This document shows, in pieces, positions 34,255 through 45,072 of a stretch of DNA of 64,000 nucleotides (position 1 is the stretch's first letter; each line of letters starts with the position of its first letter). Location: NCBI GenBank assembly GCA_001801425.1, contig MGXR01000006.1:186001-250000 (forward strand). Reading direction: 5' to 3'. The DNA is from Gammaproteobacteria bacterium RIFCSPHIGHO2_02_FULL_42_43 (GTDB lineage Bacteria > Pseudomonadota > Gammaproteobacteria > Coxiellales > Coxiellaceae). The position numbers were made by a program, and so were the translations under genes. A model generated the notes under the pieces. That model was not told the DNA's origin, did no database searches, and saw only the letters and a list, made by a program, of their open reading frames with translations.

Positions 34255-35528
34255 GCAAACAATATTTTATTGATCGTGAAAAAGGGGGTGAGCGTGTGGT
34301 GCTTGTGCAGATGCACGTGTATCGCGGCGAACATCATGATCATTTTGATGAAGCATTGGCAGAATTTGAAGCGCTGGCACTTTCTGCGGGTGCAGATATT
34401 GTGGGTATCGTCATTGGAAAACTCACCGATCCTAATCCGAAATATTTTATTGGCACCGGAAAAGCTGATGAAATTGCCGAAGTTGTTAAAAAATATCATG
34501 CTGATCTTGTGCTGTTTAATCACGAATTATCACCCGCACAAGCGAGAAATTGCGAGGCCTTGTTTGAATGTCGCGTGCATGATCGTTCAGAATTAATTTT
34601 AGATATTTTTTCGCAGCGCGCGCGAACGTTTGAAGGCCAGCTGCAAGTGGAACTCGCACAATTGCAACACATGAGCACGCGCTTGGTACACGGATGGACA
34701 CACTTGGAAAGACAAAAGGGTGGCATCGGTTTGCGAGGCCCCGGTGAAACACAATTGGAAACCGACAGACGCTTGATTGCCAATCGCATTAAAGTGATTA
34801 AAAAGCGTCTGGAAAAAGTGCAAACGCAACGCGAACAAAATCGCCGCAAACGTCTGCGGTCTGAAATGCCGTTAATTGCGATTGTGGGTTATACCAATGC
34901 AGGGAAATCCACTTTATTCAATGCGCTCACATCATCCAATATTTACGTCGCGAATCAATTGTTCTCAACACTCGATACCACTATGCATCGAATTACTTTG
35001 CCTAAAATTGGTAAGACAATTATGGTTGACACGGTTGGTTTTATTCAGCAATTACCACACGAATTAATCGCCGCGTTTAAAGCAACACTGGAAGAAACGC
35101 GACAAGCGGATTTGTTGTTACACGTGATTGATGCGAGCACTGAAAATTCTGTTGACCGAATAGCAGCAGTCAATCATGTGTTAAATGAGATTGGCGCGTC
35201 GGATGTGCCGCAATTACAAGTGATGAATAAAATTGATTTGTCGCCTCAGTTGCAGCCACGCATTGACTACAGCGAGAAAAAATTACCCAAGCGCGTGTGG
35301 GTTTCATCTCAAGAAAATACAGGATTGGATTTGTTACGAGATGCGATAGTCAGTTTGCTTAGTCAGCGTATGGTGAGTTGCTTATTGACATTGCAGCCAA
35401 CACAAGGCCGTTTGCGAGCGAAGTTGTATGAGTTGGGTGTTGTTAAAAACGAAACAATCAAGGACGATTGCTGGGTAATGAAGTTAGAGATTCAGCAAGC
35501 GGACTTCGAACGGTTGTGTCAGGAGTAG
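34251..35528 (+). CDS. hflX: GTPase HflX
   Basis: Ribosome-associated GTPase that splits stalled or heat-damaged ribosomes. The GTG at 34251 overlaps the lolD stop (GTGA) and gives 425 residues starting [20 protein letters not shown], the normal HflX beginning. Longer upstream frames would run through lolD. The N-terminal HflX domain includes [15 protein letters not shown]. The GTPase domain has G1 [10 protein letters not shown]3 DTVGF and G4 NKID. The last 71 nt overlap the end of the minus-strand hypothetical gene. It is usually linked to hfq, but here to lolCD. Confidence 0.94.
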   Translation: MSKQYFIDREKGGERVVLVQMHVYRGEHHDHFDEALAEFEALALSAGADIVGIVIGKLTDPNPKYFIGTGKADEIAEVVKKYHADLVLFNHELSPAQARNCEALFECRVHDRSELILDIFSQRARTFEGQLQVELAQLQHMSTRLVHGWTHLERQKGGIGLRGPGETQLETDRRLIANRIKVIKKRLEKVQTQREQNRRKRLRSEMPLIAIVGYTNAGKSTLFNALTSSNIYVANQLFSTLDTTMHRITLPKIGKTIMVDTVGFIQQLPHELIAAFKATLEETRQADLLLHVIDASTENSVDRIAAVNHVLNEIGASDVPQLQVMNKIDLSPQLQPRIDYSEKKLPKRVWVSSQENTGLDLLRDAIVSLLSQRMVSCLLTLQPTQGRLRAKLYELGVVKNETIKDDCWVMKLEIQQADFERLCQE

Positions 35529-36294
35529 CGTGGTGAGAATCAGGGCGACGAAACGATGTTAAAAATTGCCCGTAACAGGAGCCGGAAGGTTTTTTGGGTG
35601 CAAGTGCAGCGGGGGGCGGTGGCGGCGTTGGAGTTTGATACCAAAACGATAGTTGATCTGCTGAATTCACCGGTGAAAGAGGTGAGTTAGTGAGAGCGCT
35701 CCCGCTTCTGGACGGAGTTTCTGAAACTGAAACTACGGACGGCAGCCGCACGCAATAGGTTCTGTTATTTCGAGCAAATGCTTTGGTGACAAAATCGCAG
35801 TCTGAAATGGCGTGATCGGGGCGATTGACTGATTGAGCAGCGGTTTTAGTGGGTTTTTGTAAGTCCGCAATATTCTTTAAAGCCGCTTCCATTTTTTTTG
35901 CAACATCATCAATTTTTTTGATGGTGTGTTCGTTAAAATAAATTGTAAATACTTTTCCTGCTTGATCACCTTGCATTATCTCATTATATTTTGAAAATAA
36001 AATAATTTTAAATTCATCAATTTTTTCTTGCGACAGTATTTGCAATATTGCATTCAGCCCACTTTGTACTTGCAATGCACTATCAAAAGCAACGTGGAGT
36101 TTTTGAAATGTGTCGGATGAACGATGCGTTTGTAGTGGTACGCGCACAAAGTGAATAAAAGCATTTTCAGATCCGCAATGGCGACTGATCAGATAATTAT
36201 TCCATTGTATGGGTACCTCGTTTTCAACGAGTCGGCTTAAACCTTCCCAAAAAAGGAGTTTCGAATGATCTAAGTACAGTGTATCTGACGGCAT
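35458..36294 (-). CDS. hypothetical protein with Pro-rich C-terminal part
   Basis: Not recognised. The 278 residues fall into an N-terminal globular part (1-150) with a helical segment KKIDDVAKKMEAALKNIADLQ, then a low-complexity Ser/Pro-rich tail containing TPTPPPPPAALAPKK and several SP or SR pairs. There is no signal peptide or membrane helix. Its 3' end overlaps the 3' end of hflX by 71 bp on the opposite strand. Proline-rich, disordered tails are common in secreted effectors of intracellular bacteria, but that is only an analogy. The 70-odd bp upstream also hold the purA promoter. Confidence 0.6.
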   Translation of the reverse strand: MPSDTLYLDHSKLLFWEGLSRLVENEVPIQWNNYLISRHCGSENAFIHFVRVPLQTHRSSDTFQKLHVAFDSALQVQSGLNAILQILSQEKIDEFKIILFSKYNEIMQGDQAGKVFTIYFNEHTIKKIDDVAKKMEAALKNIADLQKPTKTAAQSVNRPDHAISDCDFVTKAFARNNRTYCVRLPSVVSVSETPSRSGSALTNSPLSPVNSADQLSFWYQTPTPPPPPAALAPKKPSGSCYGQFLTSFRRPDSHHATPDTTVRSPLAESLTSLPSNRP

Positions 36295-36348
36295 TTCACA
36301 CCTTGGAGTTACGTTAATGATAACCCGCTTAAATTAAGGTATTATTAG

Positions 36349-37661
<1,313 letters not shown>

Positions 37662-37662
<1 letters not shown>

Positions 37663-38348
37663 TGTTGGCGTTGTCACCGGTTTATGTGTTGCATACGCGC
37701 CCATTTCGCAATACCAGTCTCATCGTTGAATTATTTTCTTTACAGGATGGCCGCATTGCAGCAGTTGCTAACAGCGCGCGCGGCCCAAAATCGCGTTATC
37801 AAGGACAATTGCAGTGTTTTACGCCGCTTCTGGCTTCTTGGTTTGGCAAACACGAATTAAAAACGCTGCAGCAAATTGAATTAAATGGCATGCCCTGGCA
37901 ATTGAATCATCATGCGTTATTCAGCGCATTTTATTTAAATGAATTGTTGATGCGTGTGTTGCAAAAAGAAGATTCGCACGCCGATATTTTTTCTTTATAT
38001 CATGACACATTGATGTGTTTAGAAAAAAATAATGCGATTGAAAGTGTGTTGCGAATTTTTGAAAAGCGATTATTAGCGGCACTGGGTTACGGCATTCCTT
38101 GGACGCGCGAATCGCAATCGGGTTTTCCGGTTGAAATGAATCAATATTACGAATTTTTTCCTACGCGTGGATTTGTGTTGTGCGAGAAAACACTGGGAAA
38201 AACTGCTTTTTTGGGCGAGCATTTGATTGCCATCGCCAATGAACGATTCGATAATCTTGCTGTGCTGCACTCCGCCAAACAGTTAATGCGACTTGCATTC
38301 CAGCCTTTGCTAGGGACATATGTGCTCAAAAGCCGAGTGTTGTTTTAA
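37662..38348 (+). CDS. recO: DNA repair protein RecO
   Basis: Mediator that, with RecR, loads RecA onto gaps in the RecFOR pathway. The 228 residues include the N-terminal OB-fold (YVLHTRPFRNTSLIVELFSLQDGRIAAVANSAR). The central helical part is YLNELLMRVLQKEDSHADIFSLYHDTL, and a C-terminal helical part follows. No zinc-binding Cys set is seen, as in enteric RecO. It starts one base inside the purA stop. It is commonly followed by pdxJ in gammaproteobacteria, as here. Confidence 0.93.
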
Positions 38349-38399
38349 TCAATGAATGGGTATAATCGGCCGTCATTTTTTTGAGAGAGGGTGTGTGTC

Positions 38400-39140
38400 A
38401 TGTCCATTCGTCTTGGTGTGAATATCGATCATGTCGCAACGCTGCGCCAAGCGCGGGGTGTGTCGTATCCAGATCCCGTGCAAGCGGCTTTCAAAGCGAT
38501 TCAGGGCGGTGCCGATGGGATCACATTGCATTTACGTGAAGATCGTCGTCATATTCAAGATGCCGATGTCATTGCATTAAAAGAAACACTGAATGTGCCG
38601 ATGAATTTAGAAATGGCAGCAACGGAAGCGATGGTGCTGTTTGCTGAATCGGTTCGCCCCGCGAATGTGTGTTTGGTGCCTGAAAAACGCGAAGAATTAA
38701 CAACGGAAGGTGGGCTCGATGTTATTTCTCAACAAGATGCATTAAAAAAAATCTGCGCGCGATTGGCGAAAGCGGGCATTACCGTTTCATTATTTATTGA
38801 TCCTGACAAATCGCAAATTGATGCAGCAAAATGGGTTGGTGCGCCCGTGATTGAATTACATACTGGCACCTACGCTAATGCTGCAACCGCAGCAGAAATA
38901 AAATCAGAATTAAAAAGAATTGCTGACGTTGCGAATTACGCGCATCGTTCGTGTTTGGTGGTGAACGCGGGGCATGGATTGCATATTGAAAATGTGCAAG
39001 CGATTGCAGCGATCCCTGAAATTCACGAATTAAATATCGGTCATAGCATTATTGCCAGAGCATTATTTATCGGAATGCAGCGTGCAGTCGAAGAAATAAA
39101 AGCGTTGATGATGGCTGCGCGTGCGACTATACTTTCTTGA
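38400..39140 (+). CDS. pdxJ: pyridoxine 5'-phosphate synthase
   Basis: Condenses 1-deoxy-D-xylulose 5-phosphate with 3-amino-2-oxopropyl phosphate, the last ring-forming step of vitamin B6 synthesis. The 246 residues show the TIM-barrel hallmarks [58 protein letters not shown] and VNAGHGLH. The ATG at 38400 follows GAGAGAGG. A GTG three codons earlier is less likely. A single GC-rich repeat copy lies directly after the stop. Confidence 0.95.
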   Translation: MSIRLGVNIDHVATLRQARGVSYPDPVQAAFKAIQGGADGITLHLREDRRHIQDADVIALKETLNVPMNLEMAATEAMVLFAESVRPANVCLVPEKREELTTEGGLDVISQQDALKKICARLAKAGITVSLFIDPDKSQIDAAKWVGAPVIELHTGTYANAATAAEIKSELKRIADVANYAHRSCLVVNAGHGLHIENVQAIAAIPEIHELNIGHSIIARALFIGMQRAVEEIKALMMAARATILS

Positions 39141-39141
39141 T

Positions 39142-39166
39142 CGGAGCCGCGCGCGTAAGCGAGCGG
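39142..39166 (+). repeat. single copy of the dispersed GC-rich repeat
   Basis: CGGAGCCGCGCGCGTAAGC-GAGCGG fills the 27-bp gap between the convergent stops of pdxJ and lpxH. It folds as CCGCGCGC-GTAA-GCGAGCGG. At this site a bidirectional terminator role is attractive, although no T-run follows. Confidence 0.85.
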
Positions 39167-39167
39167 T

Positions 39168-39890
39168 TCAATGCTCGAGAAATTTAGTCTGCATCGCCCC
39201 ATCGCGACTTATTTCTAAATAACTTCCGTGTTGATGCCACGTATCCAGCACAATTCTTTTGGCGTTTTCATAGGAGTGAATTGCTGGTTTGTGCGTGTGC
39301 CCATGAATTAATGTTTGTACGTTATATTTTTTAAATAACGCCAACACTGCATTATCTACCACATCCCATTTTTTTAAATCTTGTTCTGAATAATGAGTTT
39401 GACTTTTTTGTCGCATACGATTAGCAATCCATCGTCGCAGTGATAAAGGTAAACTCAATAATATTTTTTGCACCCACGGTTGTTGCATCCAATATCGATA
39501 ACGCTGATGCGCCGTATCGTCAGTGCACAAGGCATCGCCATGCGCCAAAATTATTTTTTGTTGATATAAGTTAATCACTGTTGGATCTTCTAGTAATTGC
39601 ATACCACTTCGCTGCATCCATTTTTTTCCCACCAGTAAATCTCGATTGCCGCGCATAAAAAAAGTGGGCGGACCATTTTTGGTGAATTGTGTTACTGCTT
39701 CTGTTACTTGTTTCATGAATCCACTGTCATCATCGTCACCAACATAGGCTTCAAATAAATCCCCCAAAATATATACCGCATCGGCAGATGTCGCGATTTT
39801 TAGAAAATGTAAAAATGTGTTGGTGATGCGCGGTTCTTGAGGGGACAGATGCAAATCTGATATAAAGAGTGTCGTATTTGCTGTATTCAT
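39168..39890 (-). CDS. lpxH: UDP-2,3-diacylglucosamine pyrophosphatase
   Basis: Hydrolyses UDP-2,3-diacylglucosamine to lipid X at the inner membrane, in lipid A synthesis. Calcineurin-like metal motifs are present: SDLHLS, LGDLFEAYVGD, RGNRDLL, ILAHGD and LIHGHTHKP. The 240-residue form starts at the ATG at 39890 (MNTANTTLFISDLHL), matching the family. A TTG ten codons upstream is possible but less likely. Confidence 0.93.
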   Translation of the reverse strand: MNTANTTLFISDLHLSPQEPRITNTFLHFLKIATSADAVYILGDLFEAYVGDDDDSGFMKQVTEAVTQFTKNGPPTFFMRGNRDLLVGKKWMQRSGMQLLEDPTVINLYQQKIILAHGDALCTDDTAHQRYRYWMQQPWVQKILLSLPLSLRRWIANRMRQKSQTHYSEQDLKKWDVVDNAVLALFKKYNVQTLIHGHTHKPAIHSYENAKRIVLDTWHQHGSYLEISRDGAMQTKFLEH

Positions 39891-39933
39891 CGCCGGATCC
39901 AGTGCTAAAATGACACTCAATTTAACAGGTTAT

Positions 39934-39960
39934 TGATGCGCTTGCTACCGCGCGCGTCTA
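39934..39960 (-). repeat. diverged copy of the GC-rich repeat upstream of gltX
   Basis: Read on the minus strand, GACGCGCGCGGTAGC followed by AAGCGCATC keeps the CGCGCGC and AAGCG arms of the family but with several changes. It lies between the divergent lpxH and gltX. Confidence 0.55.
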
Positions 39961-39980
39961 GGTTCGCAGTGAGTGAATAA

Positions 39981-41348
39981 ATGAAAACCCGTTTTTGCCC
40001 CAGCCCCACTGGTTATTTGCATTTAGGTAACGTCAGAACTGCGCTTTTTAGCGCATTGTTTGCTATGCACAACCAAGGTGAGTTGTTGCTACGTATCGAA
40101 GATACCGATAAATCCCGTTCCGATCAGCAATTTTCTGATGCGATTATGCAAGACATGCGCTGGCTTGGGCTTTTATGGCAGGATGGTCCTTATTATCAAT
40201 CGCAACGCCAAAATATTTATGATGGTTATTACGATCAGTTGATTGAAAAAAAATTGGCGTATCCGTGTTTTTGCACGGAAGAACAATTAACGTTACAGCG
40301 TACGTTGCAGCAAAAAATGGGAAAGCCGCCGCGGTATTCTGGCACTTGTCGCGAACTGACTGCAAAACAAATTCAAGAAAAAAGAAATGCTGGATTAAAA
40401 CCCGCGCTGCGATTTCATATTCCTGATAATGAGGTGATTGCGTTTCACGATTTGGTGCGCGGCGAGCAAAAATTTAGCACCAACGATCTCGGTGATTTTA
40501 TTATTCGCCGCACAGATGGCACATCGCCGTTTATGTATTGCAACGCAATTGATGATGCATTGATGGGTGTGACGCATGTGCTGCGTGGCGAAGATCATTT
40601 AACAAATACACCGAGACAAATTGCGATTTTAACCGCATTGGATTTGCCCGTGCCCACGTATGCACACATCGCTTTAATCGTGGGGTCTGATGGCAGTCCA
40701 TTATCAAAACGTCACGGCAGTCGCAGCTTGCAAGTGTTGCGCGAAGAAGGCTTTTTGCCGATGGCGATCGTGAATTATTTGGCGCGTTTGGGGCATTATT
40801 ACGGCCATGATCGCTATTTCACACTCACAGAATTGGCAGCAGAATTTAAAATAGAAGCACTGGCCAAATCACCCGCGAAATACAATGAACAGCAATTATT
40901 ATTTTGGCAAGCGCAAGCGCTTGCAGCACTCGATGAAAAAACATTTTGGGAATGGGCGGGAAAATCAACGCAATCACTCGTGTCGCCTGAAAAACAAACT
41001 CAATTCATGGCACTTATCAGACCCAATGTGAAATTTCCGTTGGATGTAAAAAGATGGGCGGAAGGATTATTCACCGAATTACCTGAATTATCTGAAATAG
41101 AAGAACAAATCATTCGAGACGCTGGAAAAAATTATTTTCAAGAAGCGCTCATTGCATTAGAAAAATACGGTGCTGATTCTGAGAAAATTTTATCGCACTT
41201 GAAAGAAAAATTGAACGTGAAGGGTAAAGCGTTATTTATGCCGTTGCGTATTGTATTGACAGGGCATGAACACGGCCCCGATTTCGCAGCAATTTTTAAC
41301 TTGATGGATGTGCGAACCATTAAGCGACGTTTAGAGCGAGGCATCTGA
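39981..41348 (+). CDS. gltX: glutamyl-tRNA synthetase
   Basis: Charges tRNA-Glu (and tRNA-Gln in organisms using the GatCAB route, as gatCAB in this window suggests). The 455-residue protein has the HIGH-type motif SPTGYLHLGNVRTALF at the start and the KMSKS-type motif SPLSKRHGSRS at about 240. The Rossmann fold and C-terminal helical anticodon-binding part are present. It starts within 20 bp of a GC-rich repeat and overlaps cysS by one nucleotide, an order seen in several intracellular gammaproteobacteria. Confidence 0.95.
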   Translation: MKTRFCPSPTGYLHLGNVRTALFSALFAMHNQGELLLRIEDTDKSRSDQQFSDAIMQDMRWLGLLWQDGPYYQSQRQNIYDGYYDQLIEKKLAYPCFCTEEQLTLQRTLQQKMGKPPRYSGTCRELTAKQIQEKRNAGLKPALRFHIPDNEVIAFHDLVRGEQKFSTNDLGDFIIRRTDGTSPFMYCNAIDDALMGVTHVLRGEDHLTNTPRQIAILTALDLPVPTYAHIALIVGSDGSPLSKRHGSRSLQVLREEGFLPMAIVNYLARLGHYYGHDRYFTLTELAAEFKIEALAKSPAKYNEQQLLFWQAQALAALDEKTFWEWAGKSTQSLVSPEKQTQFMALIRPNVKFPLDVKRWAEGLFTELPELSEIEEQIIRDAGKNYFQEALIALEKYGADSEKILSHLKEKLNVKGKALFMPLRIVLTGHEHGPDFAAIFNLMDVRTIKRRLERGI

Positions 41349-42727
41349 TGTTAATTTACGACAGCTTATCTGGGCAAAAAAAAGAATTTCAGCCGATCAC
41401 GCCCGGCCAAGTGAAGATGTATGTATGCGGGCAAACGGTGTATGACGATTGCCATATCGGCCACGCACGATCGATGATTGTGTTTGATTTAATTGTGCGT
41501 TATTTTCAATATAAACAGTTCAAAGTCACTTTCGTTCGCAACATTACGGACGTGGATGATAAAATTATTCAGCGCGCGAATGAGAACAAAGAAACTTGCG
41601 ATGCATTAACCGCGCGGTTTATTCACAGTATGCATGAAGATCAAATAGCGTTAAATTTATTATCGCCGGATGTCGAGCCGCGCGCCACCGAATTTATTCA
41701 GCCGATTATTATATTGATTGAAAAATTACTGTCAGAAAAAATTGCTTACATTGCAGGCAATGGCGACATTTGTTTTTCAGTGAAAAAATTTAAAGATTAT
41801 GGAAAATTATCGAAACGTGATGTTGAAAAATTAATTGCGGGTGCGAGAGTCGATATCAATGAAGGAAAACAAGATCCACTCGATTTTGTATTGTGGAAAT
41901 TATCCAAACCAAATGAACCGCAATGGGATTCGCCATGGGGCAAGGGCCGCCCCGGCTGGCATATTGAATGCTCAGCGATGGCAGAACAAATTTTGGGTCA
42001 GCCGTTTGATATTCATGGCGGCGGCATGGATTTGAAATTTCCGCACCATGAAAATGAAATTGCGCAATCGGAAGCGGCAAATCACAAGACGTTCGCGCGC
42101 TATTGGATGCATGTTGGTTTACTGAATGTGAATAATGAAAAAATGTCTAAGTCGCTTAAAAATTTTTTCACGATTAAAGAAGTGTTGGCAGAATATTCTG
42201 TCGAAGCAATTCGCTATTTTATGTTGAGCGCACATTATCGAAGCCCGGTGAATTATTCTAAAGATAATTTATTATTGGCGCATCAAGCGTTGGTGCGATT
42301 GTACACGGCCTTGCGTGGATTAGATTTAAGTGATGCCGCTCTGCATGATCGGTCATTTGAAGAAAAATTTTCGCAAGCAATGGACGATGATTTTAATTCA
42401 CCGGTTGCGTTATCTGTGCTGTTTGACATGACGCACGAAATAAATCGGTTACGCCAAGAAAATAAATTAGCAGAAGCAAGTTTGCTGGGTGCACAATTAA
42501 AAAAATGGGGTGTCGTGTTTGGCATTTTACAAACAGATCCTGAAATTTTCTTGCGTGGTGATAGTGATCATGCATTTTCAGAAAAAGTAGAAGCATTGAT
42601 TGCAGACAGAAATGCAGCGCGGCACACCAAAAATTGGAATGAAGCGGATCGCATTCGCACACTGTTAACGGAAATGAACGTGGTGATCGAAGATGGGGGT
42701 GATGGTACGACGTGGCGTCGTGCGTGA
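41348..42727 (+). CDS. cysS: cysteinyl-tRNA synthetase
   Basis: Charges tRNA-Cys, whose gene is also in this window. The 459 residues include the zinc-site Cys and HIGH-type motif YVCGQTVYDDCHIGHAR, the IECSAMAE segment with further zinc ligands, and the KMSKS motif EKMSKSLKNFF. The DALR-type anticodon-binding helices and C-terminal domain follow. The start overlaps the gltX stop by 1 nt. The gene is followed 44 bp later by a minor-pilin operon. Confidence 0.96.
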   Translation: MLIYDSLSGQKKEFQPITPGQVKMYVCGQTVYDDCHIGHARSMIVFDLIVRYFQYKQFKVTFVRNITDVDDKIIQRANENKETCDALTARFIHSMHEDQIALNLLSPDVEPRATEFIQPIIILIEKLLSEKIAYIAGNGDICFSVKKFKDYGKLSKRDVEKLIAGARVDINEGKQDPLDFVLWKLSKPNEPQWDSPWGKGRPGWHIECSAMAEQILGQPFDIHGGGMDLKFPHHENEIAQSEAANHKTFARYWMHVGLLNVNNEKMSKSLKNFFTIKEVLAEYSVEAIRYFMLSAHYRSPVNYSKDNLLLAHQALVRLYTALRGLDLSDAALHDRSFEEKFSQAMDDDFNSPVALSVLFDMTHEINRLRQENKLAEASLLGAQLKKWGVVFGILQTDPEIFLRGDSDHAFSEKVEALIADRNAARHTKNWNEADRIRTLLTEMNVVIEDGGDGTTWRRA

Positions 42728-42771
42728 AAACCCCGTATTGCATCTCTTGCAATACACCGCATAATACCCCG

Positions 42772-43128
42772 ATGAAAACAACCCACGGTTTTGCGCTCAT
42801 TGAGGTATTATTTTCTATGTTGTTCATCTCGCTTGTTTTGTTTTCCTTGCTGGAATATCAAATACAAACACTTGATCTTATCAAACAAAGCGAATTAAAA
42901 ACCATTGCAACGATACAGCTTGCGAATTTTTCTGACATGCTGTTGGTTGCTAAAACCGATTCGCAACAAAAAAAATATTTTAAAATATGGAAAAAACAAA
43001 ACCGTCATTTGTTGCCGAATGCCAAAAGTACTTTTGATTCTGTGGATGATTATTTTTGTCGCATCAGTGTGCAATGGATGTTTCGAAAAATACAATCACA
43101 ATCAGCGGTAGTTTTTTGTGCGTCGTGA
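42772..43128 (+). CDS. pilV: type IV pilus minor pilin, PilV-like
   Basis: The 118-residue prepilin starts MKTTHGFALIEVLFSMLF. The G-F cleavage site, Glu at +5 and a long hydrophobic helix are the class III signal cut and N-methylated by PilD. The rest is a small globular part. Its ATG at 42772 is preferred because it gives the usual six-residue leader. It overlaps pilW by 11 nt. PilV-type subunits prime pilus assembly at the inner membrane. At 118 residues it is shorter than most PilV proteins. Confidence 0.75.
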   Translation: MKTTHGFALIEVLFSMLFISLVLFSLLEYQIQTLDLIKQSELKTIATIQLANFSDMLLVAKTDSQQKKYFKIWKKQNRHLLPNAKSTFDSVDDYFCRISVQWMFRKIQSQSAVVFCAS

Positions 43129-43789
43129 TGGATTTAGTCTCATAGAATGTATGATCGCGATATTCCTGAGCGCGATGATATTATTAGGATTGGATCATAT
43201 TTTCATGAGTTCGAAACAATTGCTGTTGCGCGAACATGCCATGTCGGATATTCAAGAGCGCATGCGTTTTGTTCATTTTTTTTTGAGAAAAAAAATTGAG
43301 ATGGCAGGCAATTGGCAATGTGAATCAGACAAACCCGATTTGCGTTCGCCTGTTGTTGTGAGTTTGGATGAAGGTCAAGCATTGCAAACCTGGGGAATTG
43401 TGATTTTGCCGCACACCGAATTATTACAACTGCGCGAATGCGTACGATTTCATGATCAATGGCATTATTTACCCGTTGAATTTTTTGTGGCCGAAACCAG
43501 TCGTCGCAATCAAAATAATCAAATCATCGATGCGTTGTATTATAAAATTAACGACAGGCCGCGCGAAGAATTATTGAGCGGCGCTACAAAATTTCATTTG
43601 ACATTGATACATCTGAAACAGCATTCTAAAAAAATAATTTCTGTGAAAATTCAATATGTGTTGTCATCGATCGATGCAGTTTTTCATTCACCTCATTCAT
43701 ATTGGTACAACGGAAAAAATATTATGCCGAATGATCGTTTGTTGTATCAGCCAGGAATTTTGTATGCTGCGTGTCGCGCCATGCTATAG
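43118..43789 (+). CDS. pilW: type IV pilus minor pilin, PilW-like
   Basis: The 223-residue prepilin has leader MRRDG, cleavage before FSLIE, and a hydrophobic helix (CMIAIFLSAMILLGLDHIF). The globular part has a pilin-type region with a Cys pair (WQCE, LRECVRF). The GTG start lies within pilV, so translation is coupled. It is the middle gene of a three-gene minor-pilin set. Confidence 0.78.
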   Translation: MRRDGFSLIECMIAIFLSAMILLGLDHIFMSSKQLLLREHAMSDIQERMRFVHFFLRKKIEMAGNWQCESDKPDLRSPVVVSLDEGQALQTWGIVILPHTELLQLRECVRFHDQWHYLPVEFFVAETSRRNQNNQIIDALYYKINDRPREELLSGATKFHLTLIHLKQHSKKIISVKIQYVLSSIDAVFHSPHSYWYNGKNIMPNDRLLYQPGILYAACRAML

Positions 43790-44192
43790 ACAATTCGGCA
43801 GCATTTTAATCGTAACATTGTTGATGGTGTTGGTTTTATCGTTGTTGACCATGGCCGCAAGCAGCGATGCAATTTTAGAAAATAAAATGCAAAGCGGTGT
43901 TCGTGATGATTATTTAGTAACGTCTGTTGCGGAAAATAGTTTGCAAAAAGCGGTGTTGTCACACGAGGGCGTTGATATTCAATTACCAGATTCATCTGTT
44001 ACCGTATCAACACAAGAAACGAATGTGAAAACAGATCGATGCGACAATCAAACAATCGATTTTTTAGTCACTGCGCAAGATGATTTTTCGACAGTTGTGT
44101 TGAATAGTCGCGATACATTCGCTAAAGTACCTAAGGAAAAAAATTGCGCCAAAGTGCCCATCCATCGGCGAATTTGGTGGAAGATACAATAA
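43764..44192 (+). CDS. pilX: type IV pilus assembly protein, PilX-like
   Basis: 142 residues. After a short leader (MLRVAPCYRQFG) comes a hydrophobic helix SILIVTLLMVLVLSLLTMAAS, then AILENKMQSG, typical of PilX. The ATG at 43764 lies within the end of pilW in another frame and fits PilX length. Longer starts would read through pilW. No pilY1, fimT or pilE gene follows; an SDR gene does. So the set is a compact remnant or a reduced pilus priming cluster. Confidence 0.72.
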   Translation: MLRVAPCYRQFGSILIVTLLMVLVLSLLTMAASSDAILENKMQSGVRDDYLVTSVAENSLQKAVLSHEGVDIQLPDSSVTVSTQETNVKTDRCDNQTIDFLVTAQDDFSTVVLNSRDTFAKVPKEKNCAKVPIHRRIWWKIQ

Positions 44193-44203
44193 GGAGAGTA
44201 ATC

Positions 44204-45025
44204 ATGCAGTCACTCAATAAAAAAGTGATTTTTATTACCGGTGCGACACGCGGCATTGGGCGAGCGATGGCATTGCGATTCGCCAAAGATGGCGCGCGCA
44301 TTGTGATTGTCGGAAAAACTGCTGAGAAACACGATAAATTGCCTGGTACGGTGTACTCCGTCGCAGAAGAAGTGGAAAGTGCGGGTGGCATGGCGTTACC
44401 GATGGTGCTCGATGTGCGCGATGACAATCAAATTGAACAAGCGATGCATCAAGTGGTTGAGAAGTGGGGTGGGTTGGATATTTTGGTGAATAATGCGAGT
44501 GCTATTTCGTTAACGGGTACATTGGAAACGTCACTGAAGCGATTTGATTTGATGATGAGCGTGAATGCGCGCGCAACATTTGCATGTTCTCGTGCCGCGA
44601 TACCACACTTAATCAAATCCAGTAATCCGCACATTTTGAATATGTCGCCACCGCTGCACATGGCAGCAAAATGGTTTAAAGATCATATGGCGTATACGTA
44701 TTCAAAATACGGCATGAGCGTTTGCACGTTGGGCATGTCAGCAGAATTTAAAGACGCAGGTATCGCAATTAATTCGTTGTGGCCAAAAACCACGATTGCA
44801 ACTTCTGCGATTAAAGTCAATTTTCCGCCAGAATTATATGCTGCGTCGCGTGATCCATCGATTGTGGCGAATGCCGCTTACTGGATTGTAACGCAGCCTT
44901 CACGCACATTGACTGGGCAATTTTTAATTGACGAAGAGATTTTAAAAGAAGCGGGCGAAGTAGATTTTTCTCATTATAGCATGACACCCGGTGTGGCGCC
45001 GATGCGGGATTTGTTTTTAGATTAA
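44204..45025 (+). CDS. short-chain dehydrogenase/reductase, HSDL2-like
   Basis: NAD(P)-dependent oxidoreductase of 273 residues. The cofactor motif is TGATRGIG (12-19), NNAS is at 96-99, and the catalytic set is Ser148 with Tyr164 and Lys168 (AYTYSKYG). The ending SRTLTGQFLIDEEILKEAG is typical of hydroxysteroid-dehydrogenase-like 2 proteins, which act on lipid-type substrates. AAGGAGAG before the ATG at 44204 settles the start. An upstream in-frame Met lies within pilX. The substrate is unknown. Confidence 0.9.
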   Translation: MQSLNKKVIFITGATRGIGRAMALRFAKDGARIVIVGKTAEKHDKLPGTVYSVAEEVESAGGMALPMVLDVRDDNQIEQAMHQVVEKWGGLDILVNNASAISLTGTLETSLKRFDLMMSVNARATFACSRAAIPHLIKSSNPHILNMSPPLHMAAKWFKDHMAYTYSKYGMSVCTLGMSAEFKDAGIAINSLWPKTTIATSAIKVNFPPELYAASRDPSIVANAAYWIVTQPSRTLTGQFLIDEEILKEAGEVDFSHYSMTPGVAPMRDLFLD

Positions 45026-45072
45026 AAATATTCGGAGCTGCACCGTTGTTGCAAATTTTTAAAAAATCCGTC

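Noticed and set aside
42393-42827. Minus-strand frame of 144 codons over the end of cysS and start of pilV
   Set aside because: Overlaps two well-supported genes and has shadow-frame composition.
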